Assembly (NCBI GenBank): GCA_001770725.1
Contig: MERU01000007.1
Span: forward strand, 234,924 to 298,923
DNA from: Burkholderiales bacterium RIFCSPHIGHO2_01_FULL_63_240
GTDB taxonomy: Bacteria; Pseudomonadota; Gammaproteobacteria; Burkholderiales; Burkholderiaceae_C
Direction of reading: 5' to 3'
Length of the DNA: 64,000 nucleotides
Shown here: positions 26,353 to 34,996 of the stretch, one piece after another
Numbering within the stretch: position 1 is the first letter of the stretch
Layout of the letters: every line of letters begins with the position of its first letter
Notes under the pieces: generated by a model
Database searches by the model: none
Seen by the model: only the letters and a program-made list of their open reading frames with translations
Told to the model about the DNA's origin: nothing
Made by a program: the position numbers and the translations under genes

Positions 26353-26970
26353 TCAGTTGGCCGAGGCCGCGGCCAAGGTGTTGAGCAAGGGGGCGGTGGC
26401 CTGGTCGTACCAGGTGATGTCGCCGTGCATGCGGGCCGTCAGCAGGGCGCCCTGGCAGGTGGCGTTGAAATGGGCGGCCCATTGCCGCGGGGTCAGCGGT
26501 GTGCCGGTGGCGGGCGAAGGGTTCACGACCGACGGCCACTGCGCAGCCCGCGCTTCCAGCCAGGCCAGTTGCTGCAGGTGAAAGCGCTTGACGGTGTCTT
26601 GCAACTCGGGCTCCAGGCTGGCCCATTCGCCGGCCGTCGCCCCGATCGGGCAGACCATGCCGCCTGCGGCCAGCGCGTCGCGCAGCATCTGCACATAGGC
26701 CTGCAACTGCTGCACGGCAGGCAGGTGCGCGATGGTGTCGGCCCAGCGGTGGAAGCGCTTGGCGCTGTCGTCGATCACGGCCTGGCCGACCGCCAGCTTC
26801 GAAGGGAAGTGGTGGTAGAGGCTGGCCTTGCGGATGCCGATCAGGTTGGCCAACTCCTGGAAGTTGAGCCCCAGGTAGGCGTGCGTGAGCAGCAGGCGCC
26901 GGGCCGTGCGAACGATGTCGCCGCGGGTGTCGGGGCGGCGCTCGGCGCGCGAGGGCAGGGTGGTGTCCAT
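26353..26970 (-). CDS. TetR-family transcriptional regulator
   Basis: A 205-residue repressor. HTH at about residues 15-60 (IVRTARRLLLTHAYLGLNFQ, then IGIRKASLYHHFPSK, a canonical TetR recognition helix). The ligand domain contains MVCPIGATAGEW, a stretch typical of the NemR/AcrR-like branch, with a single Cys. It lies directly upstream of the thiolase-MFS pair on the same strand, 70 bases before the thiolase start, and both promoters carry CTACC-N8-GGTAG palindromes, so it probably represses itself and the pair. The inducer is unknown. Confidence 0.88.
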   Translation of the reverse strand: MDTTLPSRAERRPDTRGDIVRTARRLLLTHAYLGLNFQELANLIGIRKASLYHHFPSKLAVGQAVIDDSAKRFHRWADTIAHLPAVQQLQAYVQMLRDALAAGGMVCPIGATAGEWASLEPELQDTVKRFHLQQLAWLEARAAQWPSVVNPSPATGTPLTPRQWAAHFNATCQGALLTARMHGDITWYDQATAPLLNTLAAASAN

Positions 26971-26972
26971 GG

Positions 26973-26990
26973 CTACCTACTGTACGGTAG
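26973..26990. promoter_or_regulatory. Probable autoregulatory TetR operator
   Basis: CTACC-N8-GGTAG, also readable as the palindrome ACCTAC-N6-GTAGGT shifted by two bases, two bases upstream of the TetR start codon. It matches the format of the site at 26286-26303. Confidence 0.72.
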
Positions 26991-27037
26991 GTTTTGGGGC
27001 CTGTCAAACGACTCGGGGCAAGCACCCCTTCGTTGAT

Positions 27038-27736
27038 TCAGGTGCGGGAGTACCTCAACAGCCGGCCTCGATAGGGCAGGCCATCGGCCTCTGGCGTGTT
27101 CAGGTGCGTTTCGTTGAGCAGGAAACCCTGCGCGACCATGCGACGCGTGAAAGCCGATCGGTTGCCCCGGTTGGGGTCGACGATGATGACCTCGGCCGTG
27201 GAGCAGGCGTGCCGCTCGATGAAGCCGGCCAGGTGGCCGGGCTCGTCGCGTTCGTACAGGACATCGCTGCCCATGATCACGTTGTAGCGACCGTCCACCA
27301 CCTGATGGCGGTCGTGCGCGGCGTCGTCCGGGCGCACGGCCCAGTCACCGTGCCGGTAAGGCAGGGGCATCAGGTCGTTGAGCAGGACGTTCTCGGCCAG
27401 GAAGTTCAAGGTCAGCGGGTGCGCATCCGACGCCGTGACGTCGTCGCCGCGGCGATGGCAGACCAGGCTGGCCAGGGCAAGACCGCATCCCACTTCGAGG
27501 ATGCGCTCGCCCGGTGTCAGGGGCCGCGTCAGCATGTGCGCGGCCAGTTGCAGGCTCGAAGGCCACAACACGCCAAAAAGCGGCCAGTTGGCCGCTGAAA
27601 AGCCCGACGCAGCCGCCTCCCCGTGTGGGTCGGCGTACTGCTGGCGATCGAGCAGGGATCGGATCTGGAGGTCGTCGGCGCCGCGGATGGCCACGCAAGA
27701 CTGATGCGTCTGGTAGCCCGGCGAAGACGAAGACAC
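27038..27736 (-). CDS. Methyltransferase, METTL21/lysine-methyltransferase-like fold
   Basis: A 232-residue class I SAM-dependent methyltransferase. N-terminal WPLFGVLWPSSLQLAAHML leads into SAM motif I ILEVGCGLALASLVCHRRG (about residues 75-95), the acidic motif II residue in TASDAHPLTLNFL, and a post-motif region YNVIMGSDVLYERD that in the Methyltransf_16 group (protein lysine methyltransferases such as EtfB-KMT and METTL21) is the [D/N]-x-x-Y segment. This suggests protein Lys methylation, but the substrate is not predictable. It follows the RRM gene on the same strand by 23 bases and may be read from the same transcript. Confidence 0.8.
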   Translation of the reverse strand: MSSSSPGYQTHQSCVAIRGADDLQIRSLLDRQQYADPHGEAAASGFSAANWPLFGVLWPSSLQLAAHMLTRPLTPGERILEVGCGLALASLVCHRRGDDVTASDAHPLTLNFLAENVLLNDLMPLPYRHGDWAVRPDDAAHDRHQVVDGRYNVIMGSDVLYERDEPGHLAGFIERHACSTAEVIIVDPNRGNRSAFTRRMVAQGFLLNETHLNTPEADGLPYRGRLLRYSRT

Positions 27737-27759
27737 CCGCAGATCGATCCGGGTCGCGA

Positions 27760-28074
27760 TCAGTAGCTGCCGCGACCGCCGCGGTAGCCACCTTGGCCAC
27801 CACCGCCGAAGCCGCCCGAACGCTCTTCGCGGGGACGTGCTTCGTTGACGACCAGGGCGCGGCCGTCGAAGGACTGGCCGTTCATGCCGCGGATGGCGGC
27901 TTGGGCTTCATTGCCCGAACCCATTTCCACGAAGCCGAAGCCCTTGGAGCGGCCGGTGTCGCGGTCCATCATGACCTTGGCCGAGGAGACCTGGCCAAAC
28001 TGGGCGAAATGCTGTTGCAGGTCGTCGTCGCGCATCGAGTAGGGCAGGTTGCCCACGTACAGTTTGTTTTCCAT
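27760..28074 (-). CDS. Single-RRM glycine-rich RNA-binding protein
   Basis: A 104-residue protein with one RNA recognition motif (residues about 3-80): RNP2 LYVGNL and RNP1 KGFGFVEM, both intact with their aromatic residues. It ends in a Gly/Arg/Tyr-rich tail (GGFGGGGQGGYRGGRGSY). Such proteins are abundant in cyanobacteria and betaproteobacteria and are often cold-induced RNA chaperones. Downstream of infA by 87 bases on the same strand, fitting an RNA-handling unit. Confidence 0.92.
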   Translation of the reverse strand: MENKLYVGNLPYSMRDDDLQQHFAQFGQVSSAKVMMDRDTGRSKGFGFVEMGSGNEAQAAIRGMNGQSFDGRALVVNEARPREERSGGFGGGGQGGYRGGRGSY

Positions 28075-28161
28075 TTGAGACTTTCAGTGAACACCGCTAT
28101 GTTTCGAGTTGGCCTGCCGCGGCAGCTCAGGCCATTCGTGTGTGCCCGGATGGGCTTTGGA

Positions 28162-28428
28162 TCAGAACCGGCGACGCGGAGGCGACGACGGTGCACCGTT
28201 GGCGCGTGGCTCCAGGTGACGGAAGGTGATGCGACCCTTGTTCAGGTCGTAGGGCGACAGCTCCAGCGACACCTTGTCGCCCGCCAGGATGCGGATGCGG
28301 TGCTTGCGCATCTTGCCGCCCGTGTAAGCGATGAGCTTGTGCCCGTTTTCGAGCGTGACGCGAAAGCGCGAGTCGGGCAGCACTTCGTCCACCTGTCCGC
28401 GCATCTCGATGAGTTCTTCTTTGGCCAT
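28162..28428 (-). CDS. infA: Translation initiation factor IF-1
   Basis: An 88-residue OB-fold protein that binds the 30S A site during initiation. Almost the whole classical sequence pattern is present: [63 protein letters not shown]. It is longer than the usual 72 residues by a basic tail with SSPPRRRF. In many Burkholderiales this is the second infA, not the one in the ribosomal protein operon; no ribosomal protein genes are here. Downstream of the 78-aa protein and upstream of the RRM protein. Confidence 0.95.
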   Translation of the reverse strand: MAKEELIEMRGQVDEVLPDSRFRVTLENGHKLIAYTGGKMRKHRIRILAGDKVSLELSPYDLNKGRITFRHLEPRANGAPSSPPRRRF

Positions 28429-28463
28429 GAGCCCTGCTTTGGAAATGGCGCAGCCGACCTGGG

Positions 28464-28700
28464 TCAGGCAGGCAGCGCGGGTTGACGGAGGTACCCCATG
28501 CCTTGCGCCAGTGCGTACTGCAGGGCTGCTTGAGGTGTCGAGAACAGCGGGATGAAGCGGAACACCCTGTCATGGGTGGCCGAACCTTGGCCGCTGCGGA
28601 TGGACAGCGAGGCAGCGTACTGGCCGCAATCGGTCTGTCGGGTGACGGGTGACAGGAGGAACCTGCCGACCTGGCGTCGAAGTTGGGAGAGATCGTTCAA
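28464..28700 (-). CDS. Small conserved protein before infA
   Basis: A 78-residue protein with a core [20 protein letters not shown] followed by [14 protein letters not shown] know this pattern from hypothetical proteins near infA/RRM genes in betaproteobacteria; the function is unknown. There is no ATG in this frame before the core; the TTG at 28700 is the best available start but lacks a clear Shine-Dalgarno, so the N-terminus may be shorter or longer. Its stop is 35 bases from the infA start, consistent with a common transcript. Confidence 0.68.
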   Translation of the reverse strand: MNDLSQLRRQVGRFLLSPVTRQTDCGQYAASLSIRSGQGSATHDRVFRFIPLFSTPQAALQYALAQGMGYLRQPALPA

Positions 28701-29044
28701 GTGAAATCAGGTCAGGCCGGACGGATCGGGTCCGCACGGCGCTATCAAGGCAGCAAACCGATGGCGACAAAAAGCGTGGCCAGCAGCGATGCCAGGTCAA
28801 AGGAGACAGATCAGGATCCGGCTTGAGTGAAGCACCCGTGAACCACGGGCGAGCGGGATCGATGAACCAGACGAAGCTTGCCTGGGAAGGCAGGCGACCG
28901 CGCGATGGGGTCAACTCTGCTGAGGAGCGCGACGCGACCGGGGAGGTGCGCGCAGGGCGACAAAATGCTGCGGAGGTAAGCGAAACTGCAGCAATCGCTC
29001 GCGACTATATCAGCGAAGCGCAAAGCGTGCAGGTTTATTTTCGA
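28701..29044. other. Gene-free stretch upstream of the infA group
   Basis: No coding region I can support. On the minus strand a TATAGT box near 29000-29010 could be the -10 element of the infA group, with a weak -35 (CTGCAC) 17 bases before it. That would give a leader of about 300 bases, long enough for RNA-based control. Confidence 0.35.
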
Positions 29045-29251
29045 TCAGGCCGTCAGGGGGCCGGTGGCGCCGGGGCTGTTTTGCTCCTGCCGCGCCCGCC
29101 AGGCCCGCAGCGCCTGGCGGTAGGCGTCCATCGCCATGTCGTGCGAGTCGAAGATGCAGGGGTCGCAGCCGCTGCCGCAGCAGGCGTTGATGTCCGGGGC
29201 CTCGGGCGGCTCGGGCATCGGGTCGTGATCGGGGGCGGCGGCGCAGGTCAT
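29045..29251 (-). CDS. OXLD1-like (oxidoreductase-like domain) small protein
   Basis: A 68-residue protein carrying the compact Cys motif CCGSGCDPCIFD, the hallmark of the oxidoreductase-like N-terminal domain (PF09791 type), followed by one helix. Proteins of this type are small, of unproven function, and found in bacteria and mitochondria; the four Cys suggest metal or redox chemistry. The ATG at 29251 is preferred to an upstream TTG; neither has a good ribosome binding site. Divergent from fumC across about 150 bases. Confidence 0.8.
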   Translation of the reverse strand: MTCAAAPDHDPMPEPPEAPDINACCGSGCDPCIFDSHDMAMDAYRQALRAWRARQEQNSPGATGPLTA

Positions 29252-29399
29252 GCGCCGATTGTCTCGCAAGCGGTCGGGGCCTCGGGCGCGACTTGTTCAC
29301 GAAACGCCCGCGATGGGCGTGGGGTGACGGGCCTGGGCGCATCATCGGCCATGGCATCCGCCTTGCCCCACGCCACCAGATCCACGTGAGTGACGACGC

Positions 29400-30782
29400 A
29401 TGAACACACGCCAGGAACGCGACACCTTCGGCCCGATCGAGGTCCCCGCAGAGCGCCTGTGGGGGGCGCAGACGCAGCGCTCGCTGCTGAACTTCGCGAT
29501 CTCCACCGAGCGCCAGCCCCCCGAGCTCATCCACGCATTGGTGCTGGTCAAGCGCGCGGCGGCACAGGTCAACCATGCGCTGGGCCTGCTGCCGGGTGAC
29601 AAGGCCGGGGCCATCGTTGCGGCGGCCGACGAGGTCCTGGCGGGGCGCCACGCGGAGGAGTTCCCGCTGGTCGTTTGGCAGACCGGCTCGGGCACGCAGA
29701 CCAACATGAACGTCAACGAGGTGCTGGCCAACCGAGCCAGCGAGCTGATGGGGGGCGAGCGGGGCCAGGCGCGCCTGGTGCACCCCAACGACGAGGTCAA
29801 CCTCAGCCAGTCCAGCAACGACGCTTTCCCGACGGCCATGCACGTGGCCGCCACCCTGGCGATCACCGCGCGCGTGTTGCCCGCGCTGGCACGTTTGCGC
29901 GCCACGCTGGAGGGCAAGTCCCGCGCCTTCGCCGACATCGTCAAGATCGGCCGCACCCACCTGCAGGACGCCACGCCGCTGACCCTGGGACAAGAGATCT
30001 CGGGCTGGGCTGCGCAGCTGGCGCAGGGCGAGCGCCACCTGCGCGCCGCGTTGCCGCACCTGGGCGAGCTGGCGCTGGGCGGCACCGCCGTGGGCACGGG
30101 CCTCAATGCGCCGCAGGGCTATGCCGAAGCCGTGGCCGCCGAGATCAGCCGCCTGAGCGGCCAGCCTTTTGTGACCGCGCCCAACAAGTTCGAGGCCCTG
30201 GCCAGCTGCGACGCGCTGGTGCACGCCCACGGTGCGCTCAAGACCCTGGCGGCCAGCCTCATGAAGATCGCCAACGACGTGCGCTGGCTGGCCAGCGGCC
30301 CACGCAGCGGCCTGGGCGAGATCGCCATCCCGGAGAACGAACCCGGCTCGTCGATCATGCCCGGCAAGGTCAACCCCACGCAAAGCGAAGCGATGACGAT
30401 GCTGGCCGCCCAGGTCATGGGCAACGACGTGGCCGTCAACATCGGCGGGGCCAGCGGCAACTTCGAGCTCAATGTGTTCCGCCCGATGGTGATCCACAAC
30501 GTGCTGCAAAGCGCCCGGCTGCTGGCCGATGGCATGAACAGCTTCAACGACCATTGCGCCAGCGGCATCGAGCCCAACCGCGAGCGCATCGCCGAGCTGG
30601 TGCAGCGTTCGCTGATGCTGGTGACGGCGCTGAACCCGCACATCGGCTACGACCGGGCCGCGCAGATCGCCAAGAAGGCGCACCACGAAGGCATCAGCCT
30701 GCGCGAGGCCGCGTTGGCGCTGGGGCATGTGTCGGCGCAGGACTTCGACCGCTGGGTGGACCCTTCGAAGATGGTGGGCTGA
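29400..30782 (+). CDS. fumC: Class II fumarate hydratase
   Basis: A 460-residue iron-independent fumarase: fumarate + water to L-malate in the TCA cycle, a homotetramer. Full-length with the three conserved regions of the superfamily: [13 protein letters not shown] (about residues 98-110), [10 protein letters not shown], and the SS-loop [13 protein letters not shown] with the catalytic Ser. N-terminal [20 protein letters not shown] is diagnostic for FumC over aspartase. It is a stand-alone gene; the LysR gene converges nine bases beyond its stop. Confidence 0.96.
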   Translation: MNTRQERDTFGPIEVPAERLWGAQTQRSLLNFAISTERQPPELIHALVLVKRAAAQVNHALGLLPGDKAGAIVAAADEVLAGRHAEEFPLVVWQTGSGTQTNMNVNEVLANRASELMGGERGQARLVHPNDEVNLSQSSNDAFPTAMHVAATLAITARVLPALARLRATLEGKSRAFADIVKIGRTHLQDATPLTLGQEISGWAAQLAQGERHLRAALPHLGELALGGTAVGTGLNAPQGYAEAVAAEISRLSGQPFVTAPNKFEALASCDALVHAHGALKTLAASLMKIANDVRWLASGPRSGLGEIAIPENEPGSSIMPGKVNPTQSEAMTMLAAQVMGNDVAVNIGGASGNFELNVFRPMVIHNVLQSARLLADGMNSFNDHCASGIEPNRERIAELVQRSLMLVTALNPHIGYDRAAQIAKKAHHEGISLREAALALGHVSAQDFDRWVDPSKMVG

Positions 30783-30791
30783 GGCGAGGGC

Positions 30792-31724
30792 TCAGGCCGG
30801 CGGGTGCACCCCCGGCACCTTCGGCAGGTGTTCGCGCATCAGCTGGATGAAGGCGCGCAGCCGCGCGGGCTGAAAGCGCGAAGGCGGCATCACCAGCGAG
30901 ATCGGCAGGGGCGGCGCCATCCACTGCGGCGCGAGGTGCACCAGCTGGCCATGCGCCAGCGCGTCGGCCACCGACCAGGTGGACGCGATGCCCACCCCCA
31001 GTCCTGCGATCGCAGCGTTGCACATGGCGCGCAGGTGGTCGGTGGACAGCCTCGGCCGGATCGCGATCTGGCATGGCTCGCCGCCCTGTGTCGGCACCAG
31101 CGTGACCTGGTCGCGGTAGAACATGGTGAGCGCCAGCCAGGGCAGGGTGGCCAGTTCAGCGGGCGATTGCGGCGCGGGCCCCTCGCCCCACAGGCCTGGC
31201 GCCGACACCACGATGCGCGGCAGGTCGGCCAGGCGGATGGCGACGAGCCCCGGCGCGTCGACCGGGCCGATGTGCACGGCGCAGTCGATGCCTTCGGCGA
31301 TGAAGTCGGGCAAGCGGTCTTGCAGCAGCCACTCCACCGAGACACCGGGATGGCGCTCCAGCAACGCCACCAGTGGCGGGATGAGTTGCTGCTGGCCGAA
31401 CACCGTCGGCACCAGCACCCGCAGCGCGCCGCGCGGCTCGTCCTGCACGCCGCGCAGGTCGGCCTCGATGGCCTGCCAGCGCTCGAGCAACTCGCGCGCG
31501 TGCTCGAAGCAGCGCTGGCCGTCTTCGGTGAGCTTCATGGCGTGGGTCGAGCGCTGCAGCAGGCGCGCGCCCAGCAGGCGTTCGAGCTGCTGCAGGCGGC
31601 GGCTGACGGTGGGCTGGGTGGTGCGCAGCTGCTGCGCCGCCGCCGACAGGCTGCCTGCTTCGACGATGCGCACGAAGGTGTGCAGCAGGTCCAGGCGGTC
31701 GGCGCCCGAAGGGGGATTCTTCAT
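30792..31724 (-). CDS. LysR-family transcriptional regulator
   Basis: A 310-residue regulator: HTH at about residues 8-66 (LLHTFVRIVEAGSLSAAAQQL, then TTQPTVSRRLQQLERLLGARLLQRS), then a substrate-binding domain. The ATG at 31724 is chosen over a TTG six codons upstream. It is divergent from an MFS exporter gene across 103 bases, which contain CAAA-TCTTCG-TTTG (31740-31753), a weak candidate for a LysR box. The usual logic is that it activates the transporter. Confidence 0.9.
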   Translation of the reverse strand: MKNPPSGADRLDLLHTFVRIVEAGSLSAAAQQLRTTQPTVSRRLQQLERLLGARLLQRSTHAMKLTEDGQRCFEHARELLERWQAIEADLRGVQDEPRGALRVLVPTVFGQQQLIPPLVALLERHPGVSVEWLLQDRLPDFIAEGIDCAVHIGPVDAPGLVAIRLADLPRIVVSAPGLWGEGPAPQSPAELATLPWLALTMFYRDQVTLVPTQGGEPCQIAIRPRLSTDHLRAMCNAAIAGLGVGIASTWSVADALAHGQLVHLAPQWMAPPLPISLVMPPSRFQPARLRAFIQLMREHLPKVPGVHPPA

Positions 31725-31827
31725 GCGTTGAGCGTATGACAAATCTTCGTTTGAGCCAACTACCGTTGTTTTTCATGCGCCAAGAGAATGCGTCCATCGG
31801 CCCATTCCCTGCTTCAAGAGGTTTTCC

Positions 31828-33063
31828 ATGACCGCATCCACCTTGTCCCCCCTCAAACCGCCAGGCGCCCCGGCGCCGGCCCAGGCCCCGCTGGCGGGCT
31901 CGCTTGTGCTGCTGCTGGCCACCGGCGCAGGCCTGGCGGTGGCCTCCATCTACTACAGCCAGCCCTTGCTGGGCAGCCTGGGTGACAGCCTGCACGCCAG
32001 CACGGCCAGCGTTGGCCTGGTGCCCACGCTGACGCAGTTGGGCTATGCGCTGGGCATCTTGCTGCTGGCGCCGCTGGGTGATCGGCACGACCGCCGGGGC
32101 ATCATCGCCGCCAAGGCCGCGGTGCTGGCGCTGGCGCTGCTGGCCTGCGGCCTGGCGCCGGGGTTGGGTGCCCTGATGGCGGCCAGCTTGGTCGTCGGCG
32201 TGGCCGCCACCCTGGCGCAGGACATCGTGCCCGCTGCCGCCACGCTGGCGCCGGATGCCCAGCGCGGGCGCATCGTGGGCACGGTGATGACGGGGCTGCT
32301 GCTGGGCATCCTGCTCTCGCGGGTGGCCAGCGGGTTGATCGCGCAGCAGTTCGGCTGGCGCGCGGTGTACGGCCTGGCCGCGCTGGCGGTGGCGGGCATC
32401 GGTCTGGCGAGCTGGCGCGGCTTGCCGCGCTTCGCGCCCACCACCACGCTGGCCTACGGTGCCTTGCTGAAGTCGATGACCGGCCTGTGGCAGCGCCACG
32501 CCGAGTTGCGCCGCGCCGCCTGGGCGCAGGGCCTGCTTTCGCTGGCGTTCAGCGCCTTCTGGTCGACCCTGGCGGTGATGCTGCTGCAGCGCTACCAGAT
32601 GGGCAGCGCCACCGCCGGGGCCTTTGGCCTGGCCGGGGCGGCCGGGGCCTTGGCGGCGCCGCTGGCCGGTCGCCTGGCCGACCGCCGTGGCCCGGGTTGG
32701 GTGACCCGCGTGGGCTGCGCGCTCACCGCGCTGGGGTTCGCGTCGATGGCGCTGGAGCTGTGGCTGCCCGAGTCGGCGCGCCTGCCGCTGCTGGTGGCCG
32801 CGACCATTGGTTTTGACTTCGGCGTGCAGGCCACGCTGGTGGCCCACCAGTCCACCATCTACAGCCTGGAGCCCGCCGCGCGCAGCCGGCTCAACGCCGT
32901 GTTGCTGACGGGCATGTTCATCGGCATGGCGGTGGGTTCGGCCCTGGGCAGCGTGGTGCTGGCGCAGGTGGGGTGGCTGGGCGTGGTGGCCTTGTGCACC
33001 GTGGCGGCCGCGGGCGCCTGGGTGGTGCGCAGCCTGCCGGCACGCAGCGCAGCTCGGGCCTGA
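31828..33063 (+). CDS. MFS transporter, 12-TM drug-exporter type
   Basis: A 411-residue inner-membrane transporter. TM1 carries ASIYYSQPLLGSL, typical of a group of Burkholderiales/Pseudomonas MFS exporters; loop 2-3 has the MFS motif APLGDRHDRRG; about twelve hydrophobic segments are visible. Substrate unknown; drug or aromatic-compound efflux is usual for this group. AAGAGG lies before the ATG. Probably controlled by the divergent LysR. Converges on the alpha/beta hydrolase gene with 12 bases between stops. Confidence 0.88.
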   Translation: MTASTLSPLKPPGAPAPAQAPLAGSLVLLLATGAGLAVASIYYSQPLLGSLGDSLHASTASVGLVPTLTQLGYALGILLLAPLGDRHDRRGIIAAKAAVLALALLACGLAPGLGALMAASLVVGVAATLAQDIVPAAATLAPDAQRGRIVGTVMTGLLLGILLSRVASGLIAQQFGWRAVYGLAALAVAGIGLASWRGLPRFAPTTTLAYGALLKSMTGLWQRHAELRRAAWAQGLLSLAFSAFWSTLAVMLLQRYQMGSATAGAFGLAGAAGALAAPLAGRLADRRGPGWVTRVGCALTALGFASMALELWLPESARLPLLVAATIGFDFGVQATLVAHQSTIYSLEPAARSRLNAVLLTGMFIGMAVGSALGSVVLAQVGWLGVVALCTVAAAGAWVVRSLPARSAARA

Positions 33064-33075
33064 GGCCCGATGAGC

Positions 33076-33879
33076 TCAGGTGCCTGGCTGGGTGGGCGAC
33101 ACCGGCTGTTGCATCACCTGCCAGCAGGCGTCGGCATGGCTGGTCACCAGGCCGTGGCTGGCGCCTTCGATCTCCCAGCGTCGGTTGTGCGGCAGCAGGC
33201 GGTGCAGGTGGTCGACGATGGCGTGCGCCACGTCGTTCGAGCGCGTGCCGCACACCAGCCGGGTGGGCACGCTCAGGCGGCGCAGGTCGGCTTCGGTGTG
33301 ATCGGCGCGGGTGCAGATGTCCCAGTGGCGCAGGTTGTTGCCCACCATGGTGGCCATGGTCTGCTGGATGTGCGGGGGCAGGGCTGCGAAGTCGTTGGCG
33401 CCGCCCCAGAAGTCGATCACCTGGCCGCAGGCATCGGGCACGCCCTGCGCGGCGTCGTGCCGGTACCGCTTGAGGAAGGTGTGCACCTGGGCCTGCATGG
33501 GCGCGTCGCCCACGGCGTCGAGCACCCAGGTGGCCACGGGCTCGAACAGCGTCAGCTCGGCCAGTGGCAGGTTGCCTTTGAGGGCCTGGGCCAGCGCCAC
33601 CACGCCGCCGTACGAATGGCCCACGAGGTGGATGGGGCGGTCGGTGCGGGCGCGCACCACGGCTTCGAGCACGGCCAGCTCGGTCTCGATGGTGGGGGCG
33701 TCGAAGTCTCGTGGGTCTGGCAGGCCGCCATGCCCCGGCAGGCGGATGGCGATGCAGTGGTGCGTGGGCGCCAGGCGCTCCATCAGCTTCTTCCAGGTCG
33801 ACGGCGTGGCGTAGGAGCCGTGCACGAAGACGATGGGATCGCCCGCGCCCTGCTCGACAAAAAGGGATGAGGTGTCCAT
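33076..33879 (-). CDS. Alpha/beta hydrolase
   Basis: A 267-residue alpha/beta hydrolase without signal peptide. Oxyanion HGS region (VFVHGSYATPSTW), nucleophile elbow GHSYGG with Ser at about 89, acid after strand 6-7 region (PTRLVCGTRSNDV) and final His in EGASHGLV. The reaction is unspecified: esterase, epoxide hydrolase and C-C hydrolase relatives all share this plan. AAGG in a GGAGAAGG stretch precedes the ATG at 33879. Last gene of the molybdenum hydroxylase run, 85 bases after xdhC, so possibly involved in the same catabolic route. Confidence 0.85.
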   Translation of the reverse strand: MDTSSLFVEQGAGDPIVFVHGSYATPSTWKKLMERLAPTHHCIAIRLPGHGGLPDPRDFDAPTIETELAVLEAVVRARTDRPIHLVGHSYGGVVALAQALKGNLPLAELTLFEPVATWVLDAVGDAPMQAQVHTFLKRYRHDAAQGVPDACGQVIDFWGGANDFAALPPHIQQTMATMVGNNLRHWDICTRADHTEADLRRLSVPTRLVCGTRSNDVAHAIVDHLHRLLPHNRRWEIEGASHGLVTSHADACWQVMQQPVSPTQPGT

Positions 33880-33964
33880 GTGCTGCCTTCTCCATGCGAC
33901 GCGACCACGGCTGAAAGCGCCCGGGCCCATCGCTGACGCGGCGATTGTGGCACCGCGGGAGGCG

Positions 33965-34987
33965 TCAACCGATGGCGCAGGTCGAGCCGGTCGGTTGCGT
34001 GGGGCTCGCTTGCGCAGCATGCAGCTGCGTGTGAACCTGCTGCCACACGCCATTTCGCACCGCCACCATCTCGGCCACGATGGACACGGCGATCTCGGGT
34101 GGCGTGTGGCTGCCGATGTTCAGGCCCACCGGGCCGTGCAGTCGGGCGATCTCCTCGGAGGTGAGCTCGAAGTGCTCGACCAGGCGAGCCTTGCGGCGCT
34201 CGTTGTTGAGCCGCGATCCCACGGCTCCCACGTAGAACGCCGGCGACTTCAGGGCTTCGAGCAGCACCATGTCGTCGAGCTTGGGGTCGTGCGTGAGCGC
34301 CACCACGGCGCAGCGCGCGTCGGGCTGCATGGCCAGCAGGGTGTCGTCGGGCATGGTGCGCACCAGCTTCGTGCCGGTCACGTCCCAGCCGGTGCTGTGC
34401 TCTTCGCGCGGGTCGCACACGGTCACCTCGTAGTCGAGCGCCAGGGCCATCTGGGCGAGGTAGCGCGAGATCTGCCCTGCACCGATGATCAGCAGCCGCC
34501 ACTGCGGCCCGTGCACGGTGTGCAGGTGCGTGCCGTCCCATTGCAGGGTGGCGCCACGCGGGGCGTCTGACAAGGCGGTGGTGCCGCGCTGCAGGTCCAC
34601 GTGCTTGAGCGTGAGTTGCCGGCGGGCCAGGCGTTCGCTGAGTTCTTGCAGCAGCGCGGGCTTGGGGTCGGGCTCGACCACCAGCTCAAGCGTGCCGCCA
34701 CAGGGCAGGCCCACGCGGGCGGCCTCTTCCTGCGTGACGCCGTAGGTGAGCGTGAAAGGCTGCCTGGACAGCACCTGCCCTTCGCGCATGCGCGCCACCA
34801 GGTCGTCCTCGATGCAGCCGCCCGACACCGAACCCTCGACCAGCCCGTCGTCGCGCACCACCAGCCACGAGCCGGGCGGGCGTGGGGCGGAGCCCCAGGT
34901 GCGCACCACGGTCACCCAGGCCAGGCGGTGGCCGGCCGCGGCCCAGGCACGGGCCGTGGCCAGCACTTGCAGGTCAACGCTGTCCAT
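33965..34987 (-). CDS. XdhC/CoxI-family molybdenum hydroxylase maturation factor
   Basis: A 340-residue XdhC-type protein that in the family binds, sulfurates and inserts the molybdenum cofactor into hydroxylases. N-terminal XdhC/CoxI domain: [16 protein letters not shown], then [13 protein letters not shown] with the conserved Cys. C-terminal Rossmann-like domain: [17 protein letters not shown] (about residues 160-180), VCDPR, and the final [19 protein letters not shown]. Nine bases after the IorB-like gene, so its partner is most likely that enzyme. Confidence 0.9.
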   Translation of the reverse strand: MDSVDLQVLATARAWAAAGHRLAWVTVVRTWGSAPRPPGSWLVVRDDGLVEGSVSGGCIEDDLVARMREGQVLSRQPFTLTYGVTQEEAARVGLPCGGTLELVVEPDPKPALLQELSERLARRQLTLKHVDLQRGTTALSDAPRGATLQWDGTHLHTVHGPQWRLLIIGAGQISRYLAQMALALDYEVTVCDPREEHSTGWDVTGTKLVRTMPDDTLLAMQPDARCAVVALTHDPKLDDMVLLEALKSPAFYVGAVGSRLNNERRKARLVEHFELTSEEIARLHGPVGLNIGSHTPPEIAVSIVAEMVAVRNGVWQQVHTQLHAAQASPTQPTGSTCAIG

Positions 34988-34996
34988 CTGCTTGCT

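Noticed and set aside
28701-29044. Small genes in the region upstream of the infA group
   Set aside because: Frames on both strands have no ribosome binding site and odd composition.
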